Source: an uncultured Paracoccaceae bacterium (lineage in GTDB: Bacteria > Pseudomonadota > Alphaproteobacteria > Rhodobacterales > Rhodobacteraceae). Taken from it: a stretch of DNA of 64,000 nt. The notes beneath the pieces were generated by a model that was given only the letters and a program-made list of their open reading frames with translations, ran no database searches and was not told the origin of the DNA. Below, one piece after another: positions 41,524 through 49,972 of this stretch. The position numbers and the translations under genes were made by a program. The stretch lies in NCBI GenBank assembly GCA_947500135.1, contig CANMQX010000001.1:434001-498000 (forward strand), in the 5' to 3' direction. Numbering within the stretch: position 1 is the stretch's first letter; each line of letters starts with the position of its first letter.

Positions 41524-42684
41524 ATGGAACAGGTTGTCCCGGTTACCAGTGCCGATCTTGATGCGGCAGAGGTCTCTTGGTTCTCCGCGCTCTGCTCTGA
41601 CGACTACCAGTTTCTTGGTGTGCCCGATGGCGATCTGCGCAGTTCATGGGAACACTGCCGCGACATCGCCCTGATGGCGGAAAAACAGGGGTTTCGCAAC
41701 ATCCTCGCCCCGTCATCCTATCAAGTTGGGCAAGACACGCTGTCTTTCGTGGCAGGCATGGCGCCGCTGACCGAAAAGATCAATTTCCTCGCGGCCATCC
41801 GCTGTGGCGAGGTGCAGCCGATCATGCTGGCCCGCACCATCGCCACGCTTGATCACATGCTCAAAGGGCGGTTGACGCTGAACGTGATCAGCTCTGATTT
41901 CCCCGGTGAAGTCGCCGAAAGCGCCTATCGCTACAAGCGCAGCCACGAAGTTGTTGAAATCCTGCGCAAATGCTGGACGCAGGATGAGGTCAGCTATGAC
42001 GGTGATATCTACCAGATATCCAATCTGACAACCGATCCGGCCAGACCCTACCAACAAAATGGCGGGCCACTGCTTTATTTCGGGGGCTACTCTCCAGCCG
42101 CGCTGGAACTTTGCGGTGCGCAATGTGATGTTTACCTGATGTGGCCCGAAACACAGGATCAGTTGGCGCAACGGATGAAGGACGTGCATGAACGGGCTGC
42201 CGCCCATGGGCGCACGCTCGACTACGGGCTGCGTGTCCACATGATCGTGCGCGACACCGAAGCCGAGGCAAAGGAATATGCCGATTACATCGCCAGCAAG
42301 CTGGATGATGAATATGGCAAGCTGATCCGGGACCGGGCGCATGACAGTATCTCACTGGGTGTCGCCCATCAGGCGCGGGCGCGCGAATTGGCGGATAAAT
42401 TCGGCTATACCGAACCGGGGCTTTGGACTGGCGTGGGCCGAGCACGGTCCGGTTGTGGGGCCGCTTTGGTTGGATCAACCGACCAAATTCTGACAAAGAT
42501 TGAAGCTTACAAGAAAATGGGCATTCGCGCGTTCATCTTTTCGGGGTATCCACATATTGACGAGGCCGAACATTTCGGCGCGCGGGTGATGCCGCAGCTC
42601 AAGACATGTTCATTGCCACACGCCTACGGGCGGGTGCCCGACGAAACACCAGCGACCCCCTTGGGGACAGGAGAACGCCGCTAA
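41524..42684 (+). CDS. smoC: FMNH2-dependent monooxygenase, SsuD/SmoC-like
   Basis: 386-residue bacterial luciferase-like (LLM) TIM-barrel monooxygenase. It resembles alkanesulfonate monooxygenase SsuD: FLAAIRCGEVQPIMLARTIATLDHM, the flavin-contact region GRLTLNVISSDFPGE, and the C-terminal VGSTDQILTKIEAYKKMGIRAFI. It would use reduced FMN and oxygen to split a C-S bond, releasing sulfite and an aldehyde. The adjacent YdhF-type reductase and flavin reductase make sulfoquinovose the best guess, giving 6-oxo-glucose. The stop codon shares one base with the next ATG (TAATG). Simple alkanesulfonates remain an alternative substrate. Confidence 0.8.
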   Translation: MEQVVPVTSADLDAAEVSWFSALCSDDYQFLGVPDGDLRSSWEHCRDIALMAEKQGFRNILAPSSYQVGQDTLSFVAGMAPLTEKINFLAAIRCGEVQPIMLARTIATLDHMLKGRLTLNVISSDFPGEVAESAYRYKRSHEVVEILRKCWTQDEVSYDGDIYQISNLTTDPARPYQQNGGPLLYFGGYSPAALELCGAQCDVYLMWPETQDQLAQRMKDVHERAAAHGRTLDYGLRVHMIVRDTEAEAKEYADYIASKLDDEYGKLIRDRAHDSISLGVAHQARARELADKFGYTEPGLWTGVGRARSGCGAALVGSTDQILTKIEAYKKMGIRAFIFSGYPHIDEAEHFGARVMPQLKTCSLPHAYGRVPDETPATPLGTGERR

Positions 42685-43580
42685 TGAATCGTGTGACGAT
42701 CACTGACGATCTTTCATTCAGCCGTATCGTTTATGGCATGTGGCGGCTGGCAGAGGCTGACGATACATCGCCCGCCCATGTGCAGGCCAAGATCGAGGCA
42801 TGCCTGGAACAAGGCATCACCACAATGGATCAGGCCGATATCTATGGCGGCTATGAGGCCGAGGAAGTATTGGGCAACGCTCTGAAAGCCGCGCCTGCGC
42901 TCAAAGACCAGATCGAAATTGTCACCAAATGCGATATCGTGGCCCCTGCCGGGCGCTACAGCGACGCGCCGGTGAAATACTATGATACCAGCAGCAGCCA
43001 TATCACCGCATCTGTCGATCACTCATTGCGGCTGATGGATGTGGACAAGATCGACACGCTGCTGATCCACCGCCCCGACCCGATGATGGACCATCACGAA
43101 ACGGGTGCCGCCCTTGATGCGGTCGTGGCCAGCGGCAAGGTGCGCAGCATCGGGGTGTCGAACTTCAAACTGCATGACTGGACGCTGTTGCAATCAGCCA
43201 TGAAAACACCGCTGATCACCAACCAGATCGAATTGTCGCTGACGGCGCATCAGGGGTTCACCAATGGCGACGTGGCCTACCTGCAGGAACGGAACGTGCC
43301 GATCATGGCATGGTCACCGCTTGGGGGCGGGACGCTTGTCACCGGTGAAGGCGATGGCGCGCTGCGTACAGCAATGACGAAGGTGGCGCAGGCCAATGGC
43401 ACCGATATCGGGGCTGTTGCAGTGGCCTGGCTTCTGGCGCATCCTGCCAATATCGTTCCCGTAATGGGCACAAATAATTTAAACAGAATCAAATCACTAT
43501 CAGATGCTTTAGAAGTAGAAATGGACCGACAGACCTGGTTCTTTCTCTACACAGCCGCCCTTGGGCAAGAGGTTCCATAA
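42684..43580 (+). CDS. smoB: Aldo-keto reductase, YdhF/SmoB-like
   Basis: 298-residue aldo-keto reductase. The catalytic tetrad is complete: D49 and Y54 in DQADIYGGYE, K82 in VTKCD, and H129 in LLIHRPDP. The sequence resembles the E. coli YdhF group (HRPDPMMDHHETGAALDAVV, KVRSIGVSNFKLHDW). In the proposed pathway it reduces 6-oxo-glucose to glucose with NAD(P)H. The ATG at 42684 shares its first base with the upstream stop, and GGAG lies about 11 bases before it. The gene also overlaps the flavin reductase gene by one base, so all three are translated together. Confidence 0.82.
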   Translation: MNRVTITDDLSFSRIVYGMWRLAEADDTSPAHVQAKIEACLEQGITTMDQADIYGGYEAEEVLGNALKAAPALKDQIEIVTKCDIVAPAGRYSDAPVKYYDTSSSHITASVDHSLRLMDVDKIDTLLIHRPDPMMDHHETGAALDAVVASGKVRSIGVSNFKLHDWTLLQSAMKTPLITNQIELSLTAHQGFTNGDVAYLQERNVPIMAWSPLGGGTLVTGEGDGALRTAMTKVAQANGTDIGAVAVAWLLAHPANIVPVMGTNNLNRIKSLSDALEVEMDRQTWFFLYTAALGQEVP

Positions 43581-44083
43581 TGGACGCAGGCACCATCGCC
43601 ACATTCGATCCCAGCACCGACGCAGACAGTTTTCGCGGCGCGCTTGGCACATTCGTAACCGGCGTGACGGTTGTGACAACGGACAGTCCCGAGGGACCGG
43701 TTGCCATTGTCGCCAACAGTTTTGCATCCGTCTCGCTCGATCCACCACTGGTGCTTTGGTCGCCTGCAAAAGCCTCCAAACGGTTCGAACATTTCGCAGG
43801 CTCGCGACGGTTTGCGATCCACGTTCTGGCGGCAAGCCAGCGCGACATCTGTGCGGCGATTGTGAAATCCAAAATCGCAATCAATGACGTGCCAACGCAT
43901 CTGTCCCATTGCGGCATGCCGATTATCGACGGCGCGCTGGCCACATTCGAATGCAATCTGGAAACCACCCATGACGCAGGCGACCATGTGATTGTCGTGG
44001 GTCGTGTGACCAAAGCACATCATCAGGATGGCGACCCGCTTGTCTTCCATGCCGGCAAATACGGAGCCTTCAAAGAACACTAA
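43580..44083 (+). CDS. smoA: Flavin reductase family protein (SmoA-like)
   Basis: 167-residue NAD(P)H:flavin oxidoreductase of the HpaC/RutF-like split-barrel family. Visible features are FRGALGTFVTGVTVVT, the flavin-contact VANSFASVSLDPPLVLW, FAIHVLAASQRD and the C-terminal histidine-containing LVFHAGKYGAF. It would provide FMNH2 for the monooxygenase two genes upstream. Length (about 170) fits SmoA and other two-component reductases. Confidence 0.86.
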   Translation: MDAGTIATFDPSTDADSFRGALGTFVTGVTVVTTDSPEGPVAIVANSFASVSLDPPLVLWSPAKASKRFEHFAGSRRFAIHVLAASQRDICAAIVKSKIAINDVPTHLSHCGMPIIDGALATFECNLETTHDAGDHVIVVGRVTKAHHQDGDPLVFHAGKYGAFKEH

Positions 44084-44187
44084 CCATCATTTTGCCAGAA
44101 ATACTCTGGGGGAGCCGCCCAAGCGGCGGGGGCAACGCCCCAATAAAACAAGGGCATAAGCCCATGACATAAACAGGGGAGGAGCCG

Positions 44188-44784
44188 ATGTCGGTCCTGT
44201 TTGGCCTGCTTTGGCCACTAGAACGGTTCAATACCGCGATGCTTGCCATTGGCAAAGCCATCGCGATTGCCGCACTTGCGATCATGGTTTGCCTGATCCT
44301 GGGGCAAGTCTTCTTCCGATATGTTCTCAACGACGCGCCGAACTGGACAGAGGAGGCCGCGCGTTTCGGCATGCTCTGGATGACCGGGCTGATGGCACCG
44401 CTGGCCTACCGGATGGGTGGCTTCGTGGCGATTGACATGCTCGAACGCGCCCTGCCCCGCGCCATTGCCGCGATCCTGTCACTGATCCTGATGGCGATCA
44501 CTCTCTGGGTCCTGCTAATCGCGTGGGAACGCGGGCTGAACAACCATATCGACACATTGTCCGGCAAAGGCTGTTCGGCCACCCTGCGCTGGCCCTTTGG
44601 GATCGAGATTGGCAAATGCGGCGAAAAATTTCAGAACCGGTTCCAATACGCCTCGCTTTGGGTTGGGGTGAACCTGCTGATCCTGGTGAATATCGAACTG
44701 ATCATCCGGCAGATCATTACGCTGGCCGGACAGGGCGACAGGCTGACCAGACTTTCAAATGATGACATGGCGGGGGCGGACTGA
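44188..44784 (+). CDS. dctQ: TRAP transporter small permease, DctQ type
   Basis: 198-residue four-helix DctQ subunit. The diagnostic region is YVLNDAPNWTEEAARFGMLWMTG followed by YRMGGFVAIDML. A loop with two cysteines between helices 3 and 4 (GKGCSATLRWPFGIEIGKCG) is unusual and could form a periplasmic disulfide. The ribosome site GGGGAGGAG precedes the ATG. The 104-bp gap to the flavin reductase gene holds G/C hairpins (GCCGC/GCGGC and GGGGC/GCCCC) that may separate expression of the enzymes and the transporter. It overlaps dctM by one base (TGATG). Confidence 0.9.
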   Translation: MSVLFGLLWPLERFNTAMLAIGKAIAIAALAIMVCLILGQVFFRYVLNDAPNWTEEAARFGMLWMTGLMAPLAYRMGGFVAIDMLERALPRAIAAILSLILMAITLWVLLIAWERGLNNHIDTLSGKGCSATLRWPFGIEIGKCGEKFQNRFQYASLWVGVNLLILVNIELIIRQIITLAGQGDRLTRLSNDDMAGAD

Positions 44785-46319
44785 TGCTACTTTGGTTTCT
44801 TCCCCTCTTCCTGATCCTGATCATGGTTGGGCTGCCCGTGGTCTTTGCCCTGCTGGCATCCCCCATCGCATTGATCATGCTCGAAGGCGATCAGCGCAAT
44901 GTCGTCGCGGGCCTTTATCGCAACCTTTACAACGGGATGGACAGCTTCCCGCTGATGGCCCTGCCTTTCTTTATGCTGGCGGGCGAGATTATGAATCGCG
45001 GCGGGATCACCGTGCGGTTGGTGGAATTCAGCCAGGCCTTCATGGGGCATCTGCGCGGCGGGTTGGCCCATGTGAACATCCTGTCATCGATCCTTTTCGC
45101 GGGCCTCTCGGGTTCTGCCGTGGCCGACACTTCGGCCCTCGGCTCCACCCTGATCCCGGCAATGGAAAAGAATGGCTATTCCCGGAAATTCGCGGCGGCC
45201 ATCACCGCAGCCTCATCCGTCATCGGCCCGATCATCCCGCCCTCTGGCATCATGATCATCTACGCCTACGTAATGGGCGAAAGCGTCGCCGCATTGTTCC
45301 TTGCAGGCATTGTGCCGGGCATTCTGGTTGGGGTTGGCCTGATGGTCATGGTGCGGCTGTTGGCTGACCGCTATGACCTGCCCAAGGCGGAACGGATCGT
45401 CACCAAGAACCAGACGATCACGCCACTTGAATCCGTCGTCAGCTGGGCGCTGGTGCGGATCAACATCGCCGCGCTGCTCTATGCCTTCTCCGGGATCATC
45501 ACCCGGTTCATCCCGCAAGAGGTGAACGGCTGGCTAATTTTCCTGATCGCCCTGCCCATTGCGCACGCCATCGCCCAAGCGACCAAGGCGCGGGTCAGTC
45601 ATGATTTCCGCATCGTGTGCAAAAAGGCCATCGCGCCGCTGCAAACCCCGATCATCATTCTGGGCGGGATCCTTGTCGGGGTCTTCACCCCGACCGAGGC
45701 GTCAGCTGTGGCCGTAGCCTATGCGCTGATCGTCAGCTTCTTTGTCCTGCGTTCAATGAAGTCGCGCGACCTGCTGGATGTGCTGGCGCGCTCTGCCCTG
45801 TCGACCTCGGCGGTGTTGCTGCTGGTGGGGGCGGCTGTGTCGTTCAAGACGGTAGTGTCACTGTCCTATGCGCCACAGATCATGTCGGAATATATCCTAT
45901 CATTGTCCGAGAACCCGCTGATCCTGCTATTCTTGATCAATATCCTGCTGTTCATCGTCGGCATGTTTCTGGATGCGGGACCGGCGATTATCATTCTGGG
46001 GCCGATCCTCGGGCCGATCTTCATTGATCTCGGGGTCCACCCCGTCCACTTCGCTATCATCATGTCCGTGAACCTGACCGTCGGGCTGGCAACGCCACCC
46101 ATGGGGTTGGTATTATTCGTGGCCAGTACGGTTTCCGGCGAAAAGGTGGAAACTATTGCCAAGGCCATCCTGCCATTTCTGGCCGTCGAAATCCTTGTCA
46201 TTTTCCTGATCACCTATGTCCCGGCCATATCAATGACCGTGCCATATCTGACCGGCTTTCTGGGTTGCGGCCCGGATGTCGGATTCACGGCTTGCATAAG
46301 CCCACCACCGGGGGGCTAA
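44784..46319 (+). CDS. dctM: TRAP transporter large permease, DctM type
   Basis: 511-residue DctM subunit, longer than the usual 430 because of an insertion of roughly 70 residues in the middle (around NQTITPLESVVSWALVRINI to QATKARVSHDFRIV). Family motifs are VGLPVVFALLASPIALIML, FAGLSGSAVADTSALGSTLI, SSVIGPIIPPSGIMIIYAYV and LTVGLATPPMGLVLFV. With DctQ and DctP it would import the pathway substrate, coupled to sodium. The C-terminal extension after TGFLGC is of unknown meaning. Confidence 0.93.
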   Translation: MLLWFLPLFLILIMVGLPVVFALLASPIALIMLEGDQRNVVAGLYRNLYNGMDSFPLMALPFFMLAGEIMNRGGITVRLVEFSQAFMGHLRGGLAHVNILSSILFAGLSGSAVADTSALGSTLIPAMEKNGYSRKFAAAITAASSVIGPIIPPSGIMIIYAYVMGESVAALFLAGIVPGILVGVGLMVMVRLLADRYDLPKAERIVTKNQTITPLESVVSWALVRINIAALLYAFSGIITRFIPQEVNGWLIFLIALPIAHAIAQATKARVSHDFRIVCKKAIAPLQTPIIILGGILVGVFTPTEASAVAVAYALIVSFFVLRSMKSRDLLDVLARSALSTSAVLLLVGAAVSFKTVVSLSYAPQIMSEYILSLSENPLILLFLINILLFIVGMFLDAGPAIIILGPILGPIFIDLGVHPVHFAIIMSVNLTVGLATPPMGLVLFVASTVSGEKVETIAKAILPFLAVEILVIFLITYVPAISMTVPYLTGFLGCGPDVGFTACISPPPGG

Positions 46320-46351
46320 CATCCCCAAACAGCATCCATAGGGAGGACCAA

Positions 46352-47416
46352 ATGCTGAACAAAATCACGAAACTGGCCGCCGCGGCCGCGTTCCTGGCGG
46401 CACCGCTTGCCGCCTATGCCGACGGGCATCAGGAATTCACAATCCGCGCCACGGCCAACTCCAACGAAAACGACGAAGACTATGACGGTCTGGTTGTGTT
46501 CAAGAACTATGTTGAGGCCGCCTCCAACGGCCGCATCGGCGTTGAACTGTTCATCGGCACACAGCTTTGCGCCACAGGTGCGGAATGCCTTGAAGGCGTC
46601 GCCGAAGGTTCGATTGATGTCTATATCTCCACCTCCGGCGGGGCGGCTGGCATCTTCCCATATGTGCAGGTGCTCGACCTGCCCTACCTGATGGCAAATG
46701 ACCGTGTCGCAGAGGCTGTACTGACCGGCGATTTCACCCGCACGATGCGCGACATGGCGCTGGAAACATCCGACGGGGCGATCCGCCTGATGACCATCGG
46801 CAATACCGGCGGCTGGCGCAACTTTGCCAACACGCAGCGGCGTGTGGCGATGCCATCCGACATGGAAGGGCTGAAAATCCGTACCGTTGTAGCCGACCTG
46901 CCGCAGGAACTGGTCCGCGCCTTGGGTGCATCACCGACACCAATCCCATGGCCTGAACTCTTCACATCGTTCCAAACCGGCGTTGTGGAAGGCTCCAAAA
47001 ACGGGATCACCGACATCATGGGCATGAAATTCCCTGATGCGGGCCTGCAATATGTCACGCTTGACGGGCACGCCTACATGGGTGCGCTGTGGTGGATGAG
47101 CAACGAAAACTTCATGGCCATGCCAGAGGACCTGCGCCGCGTCGTGGTTGACGGGTTCAGCCAGCTCCAGCAGGCCACCTTCGCCTCACCCAAGCGGAAA
47201 TCCATCGAAGCCTATGAAGCCTTCGTGGCCGGTGGCGGTGACCTCTATGTGCCAACACCGGAGGAAAAAGCAGCATTCGCCGAAGCCGCAACCCCTGTGC
47301 AAGCATGGTTCCGTGAAAACGTCGATGGCGGCAACCAAATCCTCGACGCGCTGATCGCAGCCGTGGCAGAGGCCGAGGGCGAGTTGGAAGCAGCCTATGA
47401 AAGCGACCTGAACTAG
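46352..47416 (+). CDS. dctP: TRAP transporter substrate-binding protein, DctP type
   Basis: 354-residue periplasmic DctP protein with a signal peptide ending near PLAAYADG (residue 23). Family features include FKNYVEAASNGRIGVELFIG, GVAEGSIDVYISTSGGAAGI, MEGLKIRTVVADLPQELVRA (the arginine in KIRT is the usual anion-binding residue), and WPELFTSFQTGVVEGSKNG. Its position after the SmoC/B/A-like genes suggests sulfoquinovose or its glyceryl glycoside as ligand. TRAP systems for taurine and isethionate are a precedent for sulfonate binding. The start follows GGGAGG. An intrinsic terminator follows. Confidence 0.93.
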   Translation: MLNKITKLAAAAAFLAAPLAAYADGHQEFTIRATANSNENDEDYDGLVVFKNYVEAASNGRIGVELFIGTQLCATGAECLEGVAEGSIDVYISTSGGAAGIFPYVQVLDLPYLMANDRVAEAVLTGDFTRTMRDMALETSDGAIRLMTIGNTGGWRNFANTQRRVAMPSDMEGLKIRTVVADLPQELVRALGASPTPIPWPELFTSFQTGVVEGSKNGITDIMGMKFPDAGLQYVTLDGHAYMGALWWMSNENFMAMPEDLRRVVVDGFSQLQQATFASPKRKSIEAYEAFVAGGGDLYVPTPEEKAAFAEAATPVQAWFRENVDGGNQILDALIAAVAEAEGELEAAYESDLN

Positions 47417-47437
47417 GCTTAACTGCTTTGAAAAATG

Positions 47438-47467
47438 AAGGGCCGTCCACAAAGGGCGGCCCTTTCT
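47438..47467 (+). terminator. Intrinsic terminator of the monooxygenase-TRAP operon
   Basis: Stem AAGGGCCGTCC / GGGCGGCCCTT (one G-T pair) with a 5-base loop, followed by TTCTTATT. It sits 21 bp after the dctP stop, at the edge of the convergent nuclease gene. Confidence 0.8.
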
Positions 47468-48150
47468 TATTGTGATGGTCTGGAAGAATCACCGGCTTTT
47501 CGCTGCGCCTCAAATCTTTCCCAGACATCCATCCGTCCCTTCTGACGCGCATCAGCCAACCACAGCTTTTTACGAGCATCCTCAGGTTCCAGATGACTGT
47601 AGATAGCGCCCGAGAATTTCGACCAATCAAGCGCCAAACCCAGCTTCACCATTTCAGCCGACAGATCACGACCATCTGACAGGTAACACCGGGAAATCAG
47701 GCGACCGTAGTCATCGGTTTCGGCCGAAACGGCCATAACGTCTTGGCCTTTGCACAATTGATAGAGCACCCATTTGGCCTGCTTTCCATAGGGATGCGCA
47801 AATTCCGGTGCGTCGATACCAAACAGCCGAAGTTCTCGCCCCTTAATGCGCAAACCATCACCATCGGTGACATAGGCTAGTCCCAAAAGCACCGTCTCTT
47901 TGTAGGGTTGGCGGGCGCGAGAAGCAGGCGGAGTTTCGGCGCTGGCAGTTTCAACATTGCCACGGCGGACGGGATCGCTTGGTGGTCGAATCCTTGGTCT
48001 CGAGGTTCGTGGCCGCCGTCTTCTGCGCCACCTTTTTCGGCTTAACAACACGACCGCACTAAACCCGATGAGAAGTAGAAACCCTTCCAAATCAACCTCA
48101 AGAAATCTTACAAATAGGTAACTGAGACGATACACACCATTAGGTTGCAT
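47467..48150 (-). CDS. Membrane-anchored SNase-like thermonuclease
   Basis: 227-residue protein. One N-terminal hydrophobic segment (about residues 22-37) is followed by an arginine-rich stretch (KRWRRRRRPRTSRPRIR) and then a staphylococcal-nuclease fold (about residues 85-200). Active-site features are VTDGDGLRI, RLFGIDAPEFAHPYGKQA and DDYGRLISRCYL, so the Asp, Arg, Glu and Arg used in catalysis are present. The basic stretch after the helix would place the nuclease in the cytoplasm under the positive-inside rule, although such nucleases are often extracellular. It could act on incoming DNA. Confidence 0.85.
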   Translation of the reverse strand: MQPNGVYRLSYLFVRFLEVDLEGFLLLIGFSAVVLLSRKRWRRRRRPRTSRPRIRPPSDPVRRGNVETASAETPPASRARQPYKETVLLGLAYVTDGDGLRIKGRELRLFGIDAPEFAHPYGKQAKWVLYQLCKGQDVMAVSAETDDYGRLISRCYLSDGRDLSAEMVKLGLALDWSKFSGAIYSHLEPEDARKKLWLADARQKGRMDVWERFEAQRKAGDSSRPSQ

Positions 48151-48200
48151 TCAATACGGAATACAGGAATAGCGAAAAAACGGAATGCTAGGCTACCGTG

Positions 48201-48671
48201 CTATCGAAACGGATACATCCACACCCGGTAATCATCCACCAACGTCTCGGCCACGGCCCGTTCCTCGGCGGTCAGCTTGGGTGTCAATTCCTCCAGCGAA
48301 TCTGGGGCATCCACGTCCCCGCCTATTGCTGACATTGCATACCACAGATAGGCTCTGACAAGGTCCGGTTCGGGGATGCCCCGGCCAACCTCGTAATACC
48401 AACCCAAGCCCGATTGCGCCCCCGGATGCCCTTTCAACGACGCCCGCAGATACCAATCAAACGCCCGGATATCGTCGCGGTCGACACCAAGGCCAAGCGC
48501 ATACATCACGCCAATCAGTTCCTCGGCCTCTGCATTGCCGGAGCGGGCAAACACCTCCAGCATTTCACGGGCCTGTTCAAATTCGCCCACCTCCATCAGA
48601 TCGCGGGCGGTTTCCATATCCGCCGCCGCCATCTGGGCCCAAAAACACAAAAGAAATGCTATCTTGCGCAT
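48201..48671 (-). CDS. Secreted Sel1-repeat protein
   Basis: 156-residue periplasmic protein with a signal peptide (RKIAFLLCFWAQMAAA, cleavage about residue 17) and two to three Sel1/TPR-like repeats: AEAEELIGVMYALGLGVDRD, AFDWYLRASLKGHPGAQSGL and GWYYEVGRGIPEPDLVRAYL. Such proteins are protein-binding scaffolds. AGGA lies 8 bases before the ATG, which makes this start firm. The start codon is directly adjacent to that of the divergent peroxidase gene (CATATG). Confidence 0.83.
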   Translation of the reverse strand: MRKIAFLLCFWAQMAAADMETARDLMEVGEFEQAREMLEVFARSGNAEAEELIGVMYALGLGVDRDDIRAFDWYLRASLKGHPGAQSGLGWYYEVGRGIPEPDLVRAYLWYAMSAIGGDVDAPDSLEELTPKLTAEERAVAETLVDDYRVWMYPFR

Positions 48672-49943
48672 ATGCTTGTCCTGCTTGCCACGCCGGTTGC
48701 AGCGCAGATCACTCTAGACGATTACATCCAGACCGACCCGTTGCAAGCACAGCTTGGGCAGCTTTTGTTCTATGACAAGATCCTGTCCGGCAACCGCAAT
48801 ATCAGCTGCGGCACTTGCCACCACCACGACCATGCGGGCAGCGACGGGCTATCTCTGGGGATCGGTGAGGGCGGTGTTGGCGTAGGGCCGGACCGCACCG
48901 GCGGCACCGGTGCTGACATGATCCGCAAACGCATCCCGCGCAACGCCCCTGCCCTGTGGAACCTGGGCCACCGCGACAGGCGGGTTCTGTTCCATGACGG
49001 ACGGCTTTCCGTCTCTGACATCTATGGCAATGGGTTTGACAGCCCGGCAGAGGAATGGTTGCCCAATGGCCTTGATAACCTCATTGCCGCACAAGCGCTG
49101 TTCCCGATGACATCGCAATTCGAAATGGCCGGAAACCCCGGCGAGAACGAGGTCACCGGGGCCGTGCATGAACGGATCGACTACGGCTGGCCGATCATTG
49201 CCAAACGGGTGCGCACGATCCCCGCCTATGGGGCGATGTTCGTCGATGCCTTCGCTCATATCGACCACCCCGAACAGGTCACTATCGTCGAGATTGGCAA
49301 TGCGCTGGGAGCCTTCATCGCCTCGGAATGGATCAGCCACGACAGCCCCTATGACAAATGGCTGACCGGCACGCCCTTGCCCGAAGTCGCCGAGGCCGGG
49401 CGCGCGCTGTTCTTCGATGTCGGCTGCGCGCAATGCCATGCCGGCCCCCTGTTCACCGATCAGGAATTCCACGCACTTGGCTTGCCCGCCTTCGGCCCCG
49501 GGCGGACACGACGCTGGGATCCGATCCCGCGCGATGTGGGGCGAATGGGCGAAACCAATCTGATCGAAGACGCCTACCGCTTTCGGACACCGTCCTTACG
49601 GAATGTCGCCCTGACAGCGCCATACGGGCATAACGGAGCCTATCCCACGCTGCGGGCGATAATCCGACATCACAGCGATCCGCCCAGCGCGCGGGCGGGC
49701 TGGGAACTTGGGGATGCAAACCTGCCCGAAACGCCGTGGATTGCCGCCATCGACGGGGCAATCCAACAAGACAAGGCGGAAATGGCACGCCAGTCCGCCA
49801 AACAAGACATCGCGCTGCCACCGCTTTCAGATGAGGACATCAATCAGCTAATCGCCTTTCTTGAGGCGCTGACCGGCGAAACCGCAAACACACGGCCATT
49901 GGGACGCCCCAACAGTGTGCCAAGTGGGCTTCCGGTCGATTAA
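48672..49943 (+). CDS. Di-haem cytochrome c peroxidase (MauG/CcpA family)
   Basis: 423-residue periplasmic di-haem c protein. The haem sites are CGTCHHH (about residue 42) and CAQCHAG (about residue 255). Further family features are LGQLLFYDKILSGNRNISC, the tryptophan-containing APALWNLGH, and the C-terminal YRFRTPSLRNVALTAPYGHN with the distal haem ligand region. It reduces hydrogen peroxide with electrons from cytochrome c, or acts as a MauG-like oxidase. The N-terminal export signal would be only about 12 residues (MLVLLATPVAAQ) from this ATG, which is short, and no ribosome site is visible. A non-ATG start upstream is possible. Confidence 0.9.
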   Translation: MLVLLATPVAAQITLDDYIQTDPLQAQLGQLLFYDKILSGNRNISCGTCHHHDHAGSDGLSLGIGEGGVGVGPDRTGGTGADMIRKRIPRNAPALWNLGHRDRRVLFHDGRLSVSDIYGNGFDSPAEEWLPNGLDNLIAAQALFPMTSQFEMAGNPGENEVTGAVHERIDYGWPIIAKRVRTIPAYGAMFVDAFAHIDHPEQVTIVEIGNALGAFIASEWISHDSPYDKWLTGTPLPEVAEAGRALFFDVGCAQCHAGPLFTDQEFHALGLPAFGPGRTRRWDPIPRDVGRMGETNLIEDAYRFRTPSLRNVALTAPYGHNGAYPTLRAIIRHHSDPPSARAGWELGDANLPETPWIAAIDGAIQQDKAEMARQSAKQDIALPPLSDEDINQLIAFLEALTGETANTRPLGRPNSVPSGLPVD

Positions 49944-49954
49944 AACGGGCCGAC

Positions 49955-49972
49955 AGCGTTTCGCGAAACGCT
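49955..49972. terminator. Perfect palindrome between convergent genes
   Basis: AGCGTTTCG / CGAAACGCT, 9-bp arms without a loop, between the peroxidase stop and the stop of the minus-strand unknown gene. There is no T-run, so it is a terminator only by position. Confidence 0.5.

Noticed and set aside
41524..47416. Reading the cluster as a standard alkanesulfonate (Ssu) or taurine system
   Set aside because: Ssu and Tau systems have ABC transporter genes and no YdhF-type aldo-keto reductase or Gfo/Idh/MocA enzyme; the gene set fits sulfosugar use better, though simple sulfonates are not excluded.
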